NCBI RefSeq assembly: GCF_006346395.1
Contig: NZ_VDMS01000001.1
Span: 1,054,001 to 1,118,000 of the forward strand
From: Nocardioides plantarum
GTDB lineage: Bacteria; Actinomycetota; Actinomycetes; Propionibacteriales; Nocardioidaceae
DNA length: 64,000 bases
Direction of reading: 5' to 3'
This document shows, piece by piece, positions 1 through 11,002 of the stretch. The position numbers were made by a program, and so were the translations under genes. The notes under the pieces are model-generated. The model was not told where the DNA came from, ran no database searches, and worked only from the letters and a program-made list of their open reading frames with translations. The first letter of the stretch is position 1; each line of letters begins with the position of its first letter.

Positions 1-2
1 AG

Positions 3-287
3 TGCGTCGAGGCGCTGCTCGGCGGCCAGATCGACGCCGTCACCACCGACGACATCATCCTGGCGGGCCTGTCCAACGCCAACCCCGGCAAGCTCAAGGT
101 CGTAGGAGCGCCGTTCTCGGAGGAGAAGTACGGCGTCGGGCTGCCCAAGGACTCCGACAAGCGCGACAAGATCAACGACATCATCGAGGCGTCCTTCACC
201 GACGGCGGCTGGAAGAAGGCGTTCGACGACAACCTCGGCGACTCGGGCTACCAGCTGCCCGCGCCGCCGTCGGTCGACCGCTACTGA
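3..287 (+). CDS. gluB: Glutamate-type amino-acid ABC transporter, periplasmic-binding protein (3' end)
   Basis: Only the last 94 codons are present; the start lies before the window. The visible part reads as the C-terminal lobe of a family 3 solute-binding protein, with a GGQIDAVTTDD segment and a GWKKAFDDNL helix near the end, both usual in GluB-like glutamate receptors. Such proteins are exported and capture the amino acid for the membrane permeases. Two permease genes follow on the same strand after a 98-base gap that contains a strong hairpin. The exact substrate is inferred from family resemblance and gene order (binding protein, short permease, long permease), as in the corynebacterial gluBCD genes. 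Confidence 0.85.
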   Translation, partial: CVEALLGGQIDAVTTDDIILAGLSNANPGKLKVVGAPFSEEKYGVGLPKDSDKRDKINDIIEASFTDGGWKKAFDDNLGDSGYQLPAPPSVDRY

Positions 288-293
288 GTCACC

Positions 294-329
294 CGCGTGG
301 CGCGGCCGATCACCTGGCCGCGCCACGCG
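294..329 (+). terminator. Intercistronic hairpin between binding protein and permeases
   Basis: A perfect 14-bp inverted repeat (294-307 with 316-329, arm CGCGTGGCGCGGCC) encloses an 8-base loop seven bases after the gluB stop. There is no T-run. A hairpin in this place in ABC operons commonly protects or partly terminates the upstream message so that the binding protein is made in excess over the permeases; that role is inferred. Confidence 0.6.
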
Positions 330-385
330 CCTGAACGACCGTCCCGACCGATGTCCTTCCCTCTCACGACCAGCCAGGAGCCGCC

Positions 386-1075
386 GTGGACGTGATCGCC
401 GACAACTTCCCCGCGATCCGCGACTCGTTCTTGCTGTGCCTACAGCTCGCGTTCTTCAGCGGCGTCCTGTCCCTGGCGCTCGGCACGGGGCTGGCGGTGT
501 TTCGGGTGAGCCCGGTCCCGGTGCTGCGCCTCATCGGGGCGACCTACGTCAACGTCGTGCGCAACACCCCGTTGACCCTGGTGATGCTGTTCGTGCTCTT
601 CGGGCTGGCCTACCAGCTCGGCCTCACCCTCGACGACGAGCTGCTCTACCGCAACAACTTCTGGTTGGCCGTGCTCGCCCTGACGCTCTACACCTCGACG
701 TTCGTGTGCGAGGTCCTACGATCGGGCATCAACACCGTCCACGTCGGGCAGGCCGAGGCTGCGCGGGCGATCGGGTTGACCTTCACCCAGAACCTGCGCC
801 ACGTGATCCTGCCGCAGGCGATCCGCGCGGTGATCGCTCCGATGGGCAGCGTCATCATCGCTCTCACCAAGAACACCACGGTCGCCGTGGTCATCGGGGT
901 CACCACGGCCGAGATGGTCAACGAGCCTGCGGGCTTGATGCGCGCGCTCATCAACGCCAACGGCGACGTCGTACCGCTGCTGTTCCTTACCTTCGCGCTC
1001 GGCTTCGTGATCATCACCCTGCCGATGGGGCTGGCCACGACCTGGGCCGCGAGCCGACTGAGGGTGCGCCGATGA
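386..1075 (+). CDS. gluC: Amino-acid ABC transporter permease, GluC type
   Basis: A 229-residue inner-membrane permease of the HisM/GluC family. It has a hydrophobic segment near residues 15-40 and the conserved cytoplasmic EAA loop (GQAEAARAIGLTFTQNLRHV, about residues 125-145) that contacts the ATPase. It would form half of the translocation channel for a glutamate-like substrate. The GTG start at 386 is preceded by AGGAG at 376-380. The stop overlaps the next start (ATGA at 1072-1075), so the two permeases are translationally coupled. No ATPase gene of this system lies in the window; it is probably upstream of the binding-protein gene. Confidence 0.9.
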   Translation: MDVIADNFPAIRDSFLLCLQLAFFSGVLSLALGTGLAVFRVSPVPVLRLIGATYVNVVRNTPLTLVMLFVLFGLAYQLGLTLDDELLYRNNFWLAVLALTLYTSTFVCEVLRSGINTVHVGQAEAARAIGLTFTQNLRHVILPQAIRAVIAPMGSVIIALTKNTTVAVVIGVTTAEMVNEPAGLMRALINANGDVVPLLFLTFALGFVIITLPMGLATTWAASRLRVRR

Positions 1076-1944
1076 CCTCCGTGCTGTACGACGAGCCCGG
1101 ACCGCGCGGCCGGCTCGTCAACCGGGCTCTCTCGGTCGTCGCGCTGCTCCTGCTGCTCGCCGTGGGCTACTGGGTCTACGCCAAGCTGGACGAGACCGAT
1201 CAGTGGGCCTCGGAGAAGTGGAAGCCGCTGTTCGAGGGCGAGGTTTGGTCCAACTTCTTCATCCCCGGTATCGAGGGCACCCTGAAGGCGTTCGGTCTGG
1301 CGTCCGTGCTCGCCGTGGTCTTCGGCCTGGTCTTCGGGATGGCGCGGATGTCGACCTTCGCCCCCGTGCGCTGGGTGGGCGGGATCGTCGTGGAGTTCTT
1401 CCGGTCGGTGCCGCTGCTGATCCTGATGTTCGCGATCTACTACCTGTGGAGCATCACCCTCGGCTACCAGGCCAACATCTACATGGCGGTCGTGCTCGGC
1501 CTGATGCTCTACAACGGCTCCGTTCTTGCCGAGGTGCTCCGAGCCGGCGTGGCCTCGCTGCCGTCGGGCCAGGCCGAGGCCGGTCTCGCGATCGGGCTGC
1601 GTCGCACGCAGGTGATGCTGAGCATCCAGCTGCCGCAGGCGGTCCGGGCGATGCTGCCGGCGATCATCGCCCAGCTCGTGGTGCTGCTCAAGGACACCGC
1701 ACTGGGCTACATCCTCGCCTACAACGAGCTCGTCAACCAGGTCAACAAGGTCTCGCGCGGCAACACGCTCCAGGTCATCGTCGTGGTCGCGCTGATCTTC
1801 ATCCTGATGAACTGCTCGCTCTCGGGCTTCGCCTCCTGGCTCGAGAAGCGGCTGGGTCGCACTAGCAGGTCGTCGGGAGGCGTGACGCCCGTCGACCCCA
1901 CCGGGCTGGTGCCGGGTGGCGCCCTCGTCGGCCGGGCCACCTGA
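1072..1944 (+). CDS. gluD: Amino-acid ABC transporter permease, GluD type
   Basis: A 290-residue permease, longer than its partner because of an N-terminal extension carrying an extra membrane helix (about residues 20-40). The EAA loop (GQAEAGLAIGLRRTQVMLSI) is near residues 165-185. It pairs with the preceding permease to form the heterodimeric channel. The start ATG overlaps the upstream stop by four bases. The gene ends only three bases before the convergent gene at 1948, so no separate terminator fits between them. The C-terminal 25 residues are a low-complexity Gly/Val/Pro tail. Confidence 0.9.
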   Translation: MTSVLYDEPGPRGRLVNRALSVVALLLLLAVGYWVYAKLDETDQWASEKWKPLFEGEVWSNFFIPGIEGTLKAFGLASVLAVVFGLVFGMARMSTFAPVRWVGGIVVEFFRSVPLLILMFAIYYLWSITLGYQANIYMAVVLGLMLYNGSVLAEVLRAGVASLPSGQAEAGLAIGLRRTQVMLSIQLPQAVRAMLPAIIAQLVVLLKDTALGYILAYNELVNQVNKVSRGNTLQVIVVVALIFILMNCSLSGFASWLEKRLGRTSRSSGGVTPVDPTGLVPGGALVGRAT

Positions 1945-1947
1945 GCC

Positions 1948-3000
1948 TCAGACACGCTCGTAGACCGCGAGCGCGGTGCCGTCCGCACCGACCAGCACCA
2001 GATGGTCGTCCGGGGTGAGGCGGAGCTGGGTGGCGTCCATGACGCCGAACCCGCTCGGCGCGCATCCAGGGGGCGGGCACATCACGGCCGTGCCGTACAT
2101 CTGCCCGCTCTCCAGGGTCCCGTCGGTCCTCACCCGGATCGCGACGCCATACCCGTTGGCATCGTCGGAGTACGTCAGGTCGAGGCTCGCCCGGCCCGCA
2201 GCAGCGACGTCGAGGCCTCGCTCCGCCCCTGGTGGGACCGGGCCTCCGTCGACCCGGACGACGGTCCACGCGCCGACCACGTCGTCGCGGTCCGTGACGA
2301 GACGGCTCTCCGGCACCGAGACGTCGTACGGCGTGGCTCGGCCGGTGGCCGGGTCGACCACCCAGCCCTCGGGCAGCGGCTGCAGGGTGTCGACGATCTC
2401 GGAGACGTCCTGCTCGGAGGCGATCTCCTTCAACCGCAGGACGACCTGGTCGGTGACCACCGTCCGCGAGCACCCGGGGTCGCAGACGAGGGGGGACGCC
2501 CCGAACGGGACGTGCTTGCCGGTCAGGAGCCCCACCGAGGGCGGCTCGTCCCCGGTGGCGTAGCAGTAGCTGGCGTCGATCTCGAGGTAGTAGAACCCCG
2601 GCCCCTCGTCCTGGACCGCGCCGATGCACCTCGTCGTGGTCCGAGCCCACTCCCCCGGTACGGCGACCATGTAGCCGCCCTGGGAGATCCAGCGCGTGCC
2701 GGCCGGCGCGACCGGGCCGGCCGAGGTGGGCGTCGCCGAGGTGGACGCGGCCGAGGTGGACGCGGCCGAGGTGGACGCGGCCTGCGCCGCCTCGTGCCGG
2801 CGCGTCGTGGCGCCCCCACCCGGCAGCGTGACCGCCAGCGCGACGACCGCGACGGCGGCGACCGCTCCCCCGGCGGCCAGCCGTCCTCGCACCCGCCGCC
2901 GGCGGGCCGACCGCGCGGTGTCGAGCAACCCGGCCGGCACCGGCGACGCGACGTCCCGGGCGAGCAGGTCGAGGTGGTCCTGGGCGTCTGATCGGGTCAT
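1948..3000 (-). CDS. Membrane-anchored partner of SigE-type sigma factor, function unknown
   Basis: A 350-residue protein with a short basic cytoplasmic N-terminus, one membrane helix at about residues 42-60, an Ala/Ser/Thr repeat linker (about residues 73-95, encoded by four 15-bp repeats) and a Cys-containing extracytoplasmic part of about 250 residues with no family I recognise. Its ATG overlaps the stop of the sigma-factor gene (ATGA), so the two are co-translated. Position and topology fit an anti-sigma or sensor protein. No zinc-binding HxxxCxxC anti-sigma motif is visible, so that role is an inference. A second sigma/membrane-protein pair of the same design lies at 28126-29410. Confidence 0.8.
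   Translation of the reverse strand: MTRSDAQDHLDLLARDVASPVPAGLLDTARSARRRRVRGRLAAGGAVAAVAVVALAVTLPGGGATTRRHEAAQAASTSAASTSAASTSATPTSAGPVAPAGTRWISQGGYMVAVPGEWARTTTRCIGAVQDEGPGFYYLEIDASYCYATGDEPPSVGLLTGKHVPFGASPLVCDPGCSRTVVTDQVVLRLKEIASEQDVSEIVDTLQPLPEGWVVDPATGRATPYDVSVPESRLVTDRDDVVGAWTVVRVDGGPVPPGAERGLDVAAAGRASLDLTYSDDANGYGVAIRVRTDGTLESGQMYGTAVMCPPPGCAPSGFGVMDATQLRLTPDDHLVLVGADGTALAVYERV
2720..2779. repeat. Four 15-bp tandem repeats in the linker of the membrane protein
   Basis: Unit GCCGAGGTGGACGCG occurs three times exactly (2735-2779), preceded by a diverged copy (2720-2734). It codes for the Ala-Ser-Thr-Ser-Ala linker just outside the membrane helix on the minus strand. Copy number is likely to vary between strains. 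Confidence 0.85.
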
Positions 3001-3506
3001 GAGGGTCCTCCGGGTCGGAGCTCGGCGAGGCCGCTGTCGGCGGCGAGGGTGGCGAGCGCGCGCGAGAGGCGGCTCTTGACGGTGCCCGGCGCGATGCCGA
3101 GCACCTCGGCGACCTGCGCCTCGGTGAGGCGCACGTAGTAGGTGAGCGCGACGACCTCGCGCTGCCCCACGGACAGCCCCGAGAGCGCCCGCGACAGGGC
3201 GTCGGCGGCGTCGACGCGGGCGGCCTCGTCGGGACCACCGACCTCGGGCAGCACGTCCACGGACGTCTCGGGGCGGCGGCTGCGACGGCGTACGGACTCA
3301 CGGAAGGTGTTGAGCAGGACCTGGGAGACGTAGGCGTCGCGGTGGGTGGCGCGGCTGACCCGACCCCAGGCGAGGTAGCACTTGACGAGCGTGGACTGGG
3401 CGACGTCCTCGGCCTCGGGCAGGGAGCAGCCGAGCGACACCGCCGCCCGCACCAGCGTCAGCCAGCGGGCGGCGGCGTACTCGGAGAAGTCGGTGTCTCG
3501 GTCCAT
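2997..3506 (-). CDS. RNA polymerase sigma factor, SigE/ECF family
   Basis: A 169-residue sigma-70 family protein. Region 2 covers about residues 10-85 (AEDVAQSTLVKCYLAWGRV is helix 2.2-2.4). Region 4 covers about residues 110-160, with a helix-turn-helix reading LTEAQVAEVLGIAPGTVKSR. There is no region 1.1 or 3, as expected of extracytoplasmic-function factors. ATG at 3506 was chosen because homology begins there and a CATCCT hexamer stands seven bases before it; the open frame continues upstream without similarity. It probably directs transcription in response to an envelope signal relayed by the co-translated membrane protein downstream. Confidence 0.88.
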   Translation of the reverse strand: MDRDTDFSEYAAARWLTLVRAAVSLGCSLPEAEDVAQSTLVKCYLAWGRVSRATHRDAYVSQVLLNTFRESVRRRSRRPETSVDVLPEVGGPDEAARVDAADALSRALSGLSVGQREVVALTYYVRLTEAQVAEVLGIAPGTVKSRLSRALATLAADSGLAELRPGGPS

Positions 3507-3541
3507 CGCAGTCAGGATGCCGCCGGACCGCGGATGGTTCC

Positions 3542-4027
3542 CTACTTCTTCGTCGGCTTGGGAGTCACCCAGAGCCTGATGACGCCCTCGATGACGACGG
3601 TGCCGTCGTCGCGCACGCCTCGGACCCGGACCGGCACGTGCGGGTCGTCGCCGGTCCACTGCCCGGGGTCGGTCTCGGCGGTGCAGGTGATGTCGCTGGT
3701 CGCCTTGGCCGGGTAGGTGACCTCCATGCCCTGGGGGATCCAGCGCTTGTCGGCGGGGATCGTGGCCTCGGCCAGCGCCCCCATGGCGGCCTCGAGCCCG
3801 TTGCACAGCGCGATGGCGTGCACGGTGCCGAGGTGGTTGTGGACCCCGCGGCGCTTGGGGATCACGAGCTCGGCATAGTCGGGCCGGATCTCGACGAAGC
3901 GCGGCCTGATCGTCGCGAAGTACGGCGCTTTCTGGCTGAACAGGAGGGAGAAGACGCGCTTGCCGAGGCGGTCGCCGACGACCGGGAGGCCGCTCGCGGT
4001 GCGCCACAGGGAGAGGACCTGACTCAT
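3542..4027 (-). CDS. DUF4442 hotdog-fold protein (thioesterase-like)
   Basis: A 161-residue protein matching the DUF4442 group of hotdog-fold acyl-CoA thioesterase relatives. The conserved stretch HNHLGTVHAIALCNGLEAAMG (about residues 62-82) carries the asparagine and glutamate of the putative active site. It probably hydrolyses or binds acyl-CoA in the cytoplasm; the substrate cannot be told. A TAGGGT hexamer lies exactly six bases before the ATG, consistent with a leaderless transcript. It is transcribed separately from the sigma gene 35 bases downstream. Confidence 0.8.
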   Translation of the reverse strand: MSQVLSLWRTASGLPVVGDRLGKRVFSLLFSQKAPYFATIRPRFVEIRPDYAELVIPKRRGVHNHLGTVHAIALCNGLEAAMGALAEATIPADKRWIPQGMEVTYPAKATSDITCTAETDPGQWTGDDPHVPVRVRGVRDDGTVVIEGVIRLWVTPKPTKK

Positions 4028-4069
4028 GCGTCCACCCTAGGGCCAGATGCTACCGATCAGTAACGTGGC

Positions 4070-4456
4070 TCACGCCGGCACGAGCAGCTCGACCCGGTTG
4101 CCGTGCGGGTCGCGGACGTGGACCCGCACGAAGCCGTCGAAGGTGTGCCGCTCGGTGTGGTCGACCTCGTGACCCGCCGCCGCGAGCCGGTCCGCGGTGC
4201 GGTCGAGCCCGGCCACGTCGTCGAGCAGCAGCGCCGGATGGGCCCTGACCGCCGGGCGGAACGGGTCCTCGACGCCGACGTGCAGCTCGGCCGTGACCGC
4301 GCCGTCGTCGTCCCGGGCGCGGAACCAGGCCCCGCCACGGGCCCGCAGCGCCTCGGGCTTGGCGACCTCGGTCAGGCCGAGCCCGTCGACGTAGAAGGCG
4401 CGCGCCGCGTCCTCACCACCGGGCGGGCAGCCGACCTGGACGTGGTGCAGCCTCAT
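4070..4456 (-). CDS. VOC (glyoxalase/bleomycin-resistance fold) protein
   Basis: A 128-residue single vicinal-oxygen-chelate domain made of two beta-alpha-beta-beta-beta units: HHVQVGCPPG at the N-terminus and RVHVRDPHGNRVELLVPA at the C-terminus. The latter is the typical last metal-ligand strand (Glu at VELL). Metal-dependent lyase, dioxygenase or drug-binding roles are all known in the family, and nothing here decides between them. The ATG overlaps the stop of the methyltransferase gene by four bases, so both belong to one operon controlled from the tam-tamR intergenic region. Confidence 0.85.
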   Translation of the reverse strand: MRLHHVQVGCPPGGEDAARAFYVDGLGLTEVAKPEALRARGGAWFRARDDDGAVTAELHVGVEDPFRPAVRAHPALLLDDVAGLDRTADRLAAAGHEVDHTERHTFDGFVRVHVRDPHGNRVELLVPA

Positions 4457-5244
4457 GCGTCGGCTCCCCTCGTGCGGGCGACCACGAAGATCCGCCGGAA
4501 CGGCAGCACGACGGTGCCGTCGGCCCGCACCGGGTACGCCGCCGCGAGCCGACGACGGAACTCCGCCTCGAACGCCGGGCGCACGTCGTCGGGCAGGGCC
4601 TGCAGCGTGGGTCGGGCACCGGTGCCGCTGACCCAGGTGAAGACCGGGTCGGCACCGGAGAGCACGTGCAGGTAGGTCGTCTCCCAGACGTCGACCTCGA
4701 CGACCCGGTCGAGCGCGGACAGCGCGTCGAGGTAGGTGCCGGGCTCGTGGCTGTCGGGCACGGCCACCCCGGCCGTGTGCGCGGCGTACGGCGCCTCGGC
4801 GGCCAGGTCGCGCCGGATCGTGTGGCTCGGCTCGTCGAAGTTGGCCGGGACCTGGAAGGCCAGCGAGCCACCGGGCGTGACGGCCTCGACGAGGCCGGAC
4901 AGCAGGTCGAGGTGGTCGGGGAGCCACTGCAGCGTCGCGTTGGAGAGCACGACGTCGGCGCTCCCCCGCCAGGCGCGGAGGTCGCCGACCTCGAACTCGA
5001 TGCCGGGAACCGCTGCGTGCGCGGTGGCGATCATCTCGGGACTGCTGTCGACCCCGGTCACCCGCGCAGCCGGCCAGCGCGCGGCCAGGAGCGCGGTGAG
5101 GTTGCCCGGACCGCAGCCGAGGTCGACGACCGCGGCGGGCGAGGTCGGGGCGACGCGGGCGAGCAGGTCGGCGAACGGCCGGCCACGCTCGTCGGCGTAG
5201 GTGAGGTAGCGGGCAGGGTCCCAGGTGTGCGTTGTCTTGACCAT
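4453..5244 (-). CDS. tam: Trans-aconitate 2-methyltransferase
   Basis: A 263-residue class I SAM-dependent methyltransferase. Motif I VVDLGCGPGNLT is at about residues 39-50, the acidic ribose-binding residue in TGVDSSPEM at about 63-71, and motif IV VVLSNATLQWLPDH at about 99-112; the N-terminal WDPARYLTYADERGRPF is characteristic of Tam. The enzyme methylates trans-aconitate, which forms from cis-aconitate when aconitase is damaged and would otherwise inhibit that enzyme. Identification is supported by the divergent MarR-family gene and the palindrome between them, the arrangement described for tam and TamR in Streptomyces coelicolor. A VOC gene is coupled downstream. Confidence 0.9.
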   Translation of the reverse strand: MVKTTHTWDPARYLTYADERGRPFADLLARVAPTSPAAVVDLGCGPGNLTALLAARWPAARVTGVDSSPEMIATAHAAVPGIEFEVGDLRAWRGSADVVLSNATLQWLPDHLDLLSGLVEAVTPGGSLAFQVPANFDEPSHTIRRDLAAEAPYAAHTAGVAVPDSHEPGTYLDALSALDRVVEVDVWETTYLHVLSGADPVFTWVSGTGARPTLQALPDDVRPAFEAEFRRRLAAAYPVRADGTVVLPFRRIFVVARTRGADA

Positions 5245-5248
5245 AAGT

Positions 5249-5264
5249 ATCTTGATATCAAGAT
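5249..5264. promoter_or_regulatory. Palindromic MarR/TamR operator between tam and tamR
   Basis: ATCTTGATATCAAGAT is a perfect 16-bp palindrome, the only one in the 46-base gap between the divergent starts. It lies about five bases before the tam ATG and 15 bases before the TAGACT hexamer (5279-5284) of tamR, so a bound dimer would cover the -35 region of tamR and the tam promoter. Length and symmetry are typical of MarR-family sites. Confidence 0.85.
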
Positions 5265-5290
5265 TCTCGACGTTTGGCTAGACTCCCGCC

Positions 5291-5800
5291 ATGACGGAGC
5301 CGAGGGACGAGGTCGACGACCTCGTCGACGCGTGGGCGCGCGAGCGCACCGACCTCGACCTCGACCCCGTCGCGGTGTTCTCCCGGATCTCGCGGCTGGC
5401 CCGCCACCTCGACCTGGCGCGGCGCCGGGCGTTCAGCGCCCACGGCATCGAGTCGTGGGAGTTCGACGTGCTCGCCGCCCTGCGACGCGCGGGGGCGCCG
5501 TACGAGCTGTCGCCGGGGCGGCTGCTGCGCGAGACGCTGGTGACCAGCGGCACCATGACCAACCGCGTCGACCGGCTGGCCGCACGCGGGCTGGTCGAGC
5601 GCTACCCCGACCCCGCGGACCGCCGCGGCGTCATCGTGCGCCTGACCCCCGAGGGCAAGGCCGCGGTCGACGGGGCGTTCGAGGCCCTCCTCGACGCCGA
5701 GCGGGCGCTGCTGTCCGGTCTCCCGCCCCGCGACCAGGTCCGCCTCGCCACGCTCCTGCGCACCCTGCTCGCGCCCTTCTCCGCCACCGAGCCGGGATAG
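5291..5800 (+). CDS. tamR: MarR-family regulator, TamR-like
   Basis: A 169-residue winged-helix repressor. The N-terminal extension with the helix DEVDDLVDAWARERTD is the extra helix seen in HucR/TamR-type MarR proteins. The recognition region (TSGTMTNRVDRLAARGLV, about residues 78-95) is followed by the DPADRRGVIV wing. In Streptomyces TamR responds to aconitate and citrate and derepresses tam; the same ligands are inferred here. TAGACT stands six bases before the ATG, so the message is probably leaderless. The stop codon lies inside the left arm of a long inverted repeat. Confidence 0.88.
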   Translation: MTEPRDEVDDLVDAWARERTDLDLDPVAVFSRISRLARHLDLARRRAFSAHGIESWEFDVLAALRRAGAPYELSPGRLLRETLVTSGTMTNRVDRLAARGLVERYPDPADRRGVIVRLTPEGKAAVDGAFEALLDAERALLSGLPPRDQVRLATLLRTLLAPFSATEPG

Positions 5801-5861
5801 TCCCTGACGTAAATCAAGGATCCGGTCGCCCGATCGTTGATTTACGTCAGGGACTATCCCG
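5793..5861. terminator. Long perfect inverted repeat between convergent genes
   Basis: Two 25-bp arms (5793-5817 and 5837-5861) are perfect reverse complements around a 19-base centre that can add a GATC/GATC pairing. The left arm includes the tamR stop codon and the right arm ends ten bases before the ABC-F stop. Read from either side it would act as a factor-independent or stalling terminator, although no T-run follows. The core TGACGTAAATCA is AT-richer than the surroundings. See also the long palindromes at 16056 and 62523. Confidence 0.75.
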
Positions 5862-5871
5862 CCGGCCGAGG

Positions 5872-7665
<1,794 letters not shown>

Positions 7666-7676
7666 CAGATGGGCCT

Positions 7677-8600
7677 CTAGACGTGGCTGGGGACGAGGTG
7701 GGAGCCGGCCACGGCGCCGTTGGCGACGAGGACGACGGGATGGCCGGTGCGCATGAGCGCGCCGGCGAGGTCACGGGCATGGTCGGCGGACTCGCACAGG
7801 AACACGACGGTCGGACCGGAGCCTGACACGAGACCGCGCAGCGCCCCCTCGGACTCGCCGCGCTCGATGAGGAGGCCGAGCTCGGGGCGCAGGTCGATCG
7901 CGGGGTCCTGCAGGTCGTTGTGGAGGGTGCGGGCCAGGCTGAGCGGCTGGCCGGTGCGCAGGGCGTCGAGCAGCTCGTCGGCGCCGGGCGGCGTCGCGGG
8001 GGCGTCGGGGAACAACCGGTCGAAGTGGGCGTAGACCACCGGCGTCGACATGCCCTCGAGGCTGGGGACCAGCACCCACCACCAGGTGCCCGCGTCGGTC
8101 ACCGGGTCGACGAGCTCGCCGCGACCGGTGCCGAGCGCGGTGCCGCCGATGAGCGCGAAGGGCACGTCGCTGCCCAGGTCGGCGGCCAGGCGCAGCAGGT
8201 CGTCGTCGCTGGTGCGCAGGTCGTGCAGGCGGTCGAGCGCGACGAGGGCCGCCGCGGCGTCGGCCGAGCCGCCGGCGAGCCCGCCGGCGACGGGGATCGC
8301 CTTCTCGACGACGAGTCGGCCCGTGAGCTCGCGGCCGTGGTGGCGCCCGAGCAGGGTGGCGGCCCGGTGGGCCAGGTTGCTCGCGTCGGTGGGGATGACG
8401 CCGGCGTCGACCCAGTCGGCGGTGGCGAGCTCGACGCTCAGGTCGTCGGCGGGGTGGGCGGTGAGGTCGTCGCACAGCCCGACGGCCTGGTAGACGGTCG
8501 TGAGCGGGTGGAAGCCGTCGGCACCGACCGCACCGACCCCGAGGTGCAGGTTGATCTTGGCCGGGGCCCGCACGGTCACCGCGGTCGGGACGGTGATCAC
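7677..8600 (-). CDS. ispE: 4-diphosphocytidyl-2-C-methyl-D-erythritol kinase
   Basis: A 307-residue GHMP-family kinase of the non-mevalonate isoprenoid pathway; it phosphorylates CDP-methylerythritol with ATP. The N-terminal [12 protein letters not shown] supplies the catalytic Lys and Asn. The glycine-rich ATP loop [18 protein letters not shown] is at about residues 104-121, and the C-terminal GSGPTVVFL motif closes the fold. The GTG start overlaps the rsmA stop (GTGA at 8597-8600), and the order rsmA-ispE is conserved in actinobacteria. Translation of ispE may depend on ribosomes finishing rsmA, which makes the stop codon inside rsmA relevant to ispE expression. Confidence 0.95.
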   Translation of the reverse strand: MITVPTAVTVRAPAKINLHLGVGAVGADGFHPLTTVYQAVGLCDDLTAHPADDLSVELATADWVDAGVIPTDASNLAHRAATLLGRHHGRELTGRLVVEKAIPVAGGLAGGSADAAAALVALDRLHDLRTSDDDLLRLAADLGSDVPFALIGGTALGTGRGELVDPVTDAGTWWWVLVPSLEGMSTPVVYAHFDRLFPDAPATPPGADELLDALRTGQPLSLARTLHNDLQDPAIDLRPELGLLIERGESEGALRGLVSGSGPTVVFLCESADHARDLAGALMRTGHPVVLVANGAVAGSHLVPSHV

Positions 8601-9454
8601 GCGGCCCTCAACCCCTCGGCGATGCGCGCGAACTGCTCGACGGTGAGCATCTCGCCGCGCGCGAGCGGGTCGATGCCGGCGGCGTCGAGGGCGTGGTCGA
8701 CCCGGCCGCCGTCGGCGAGGTTGCGCAGCGCGCCGCGCAGCGCCTTGCGCCGGTGGGCGAACGCGGCGTCGACGACGGCGAACACCTCCTCGCGCGTGGC
8801 GGTGGTCGCCGGCGGGTCGCGGTGGACCCAGGCCACCAGACCCGAGTCGACGTTGGGGGCCGGCCAGAAGACGTTGCGGCCGATCGACCCGGCGCGGCGC
8901 ACGTCGGCGTACCAGGCGGCCTTGACCGACGGGACGCCGTAGGTCTTGCTGCCGGGGCCGGCCGCGAGGCGGTCGGCGACCTCGGCCTGCACCATCACCA
9001 GGCCGCGCCGCAGGCTCGGGAGCAGGGCCATCAGGTGCAGCAGCACCGGCACCGAGACGTTGTAGGGCAGGTTGGCGACCAGGGCCGTGGGTGGCGGCCC
9101 GGGCACCTCGGTGACGCGCAGCGCGTCGACGTGCACGAGCTCGAACGCGGCGACCTGGTCGGGCGCGTGCGCGGCGATGGTCTCGGGCAGCAGGGCCGCC
9201 AGCTTGTCGTCGATCTCGAGGGCGACCACGCGGTCGGCGACCTCGAGCAGGGCCAGCGTCAGCGACCCGAGCCCGGGGCCGACCTCGACGACGACGTCGT
9301 CGCCGGTGATACCCGACTCGCGCACGATGCGTCGCACGGTGTTGCCGTCGATGACGAAGTTCTGGCCCTTCTACTTGGTGGGACGCAGGTCGAGCGAGTC
9401 GGCCAGACGACGTACGTCGGCCGCCCCAAGAAGTCTTGGAGCGGCCGACGTCAT
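8597..9454 (-). pseudogene. rsmA: 16S rRNA dimethyladenosine transferase with in-frame amber codon
   Basis: RsmA (KsgA) dimethylates two adjacent adenines near the 3' end of 16S rRNA. Reading from ATG 9454 gives a normal N-terminus ending RPTK, then TAG at 9373-9371 (codon 28), then [20 protein letters not shown] and the rest of a complete enzyme (SAM motif [12 protein letters not shown], catalytic LPYNVSVP). RPTK-x-x-GQNF is the family signature and x is usually Gln or Lys, so a single CAG-to-TAG change explains the break. A restart at GTG 9337 would give a 246-residue protein lacking the QNF SAM-binding motif. Possibilities are a true nonsense mutation, suppression, or a base error in the assembly. 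The start at 9454 lies 30 bases after the rpfB stop, fitting the operon. Confidence 0.8.
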
Positions 9455-9484
9455 GGTCGTCAGGCTAACGACGACGTGAGGTGC

Positions 9485-11002
<1,518 letters not shown>

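Noticed and set aside
9414..9451. Near-perfect 18-bp hairpin between rpfB and the shorter rsmA reading, apparently a terminator
   Set aside because: It falls within the first 14 codons of the full-length rsmA frame (SAAPRLLGAADV) with normal codon usage, and no T-run follows. It may still affect translation, but it is coding sequence.
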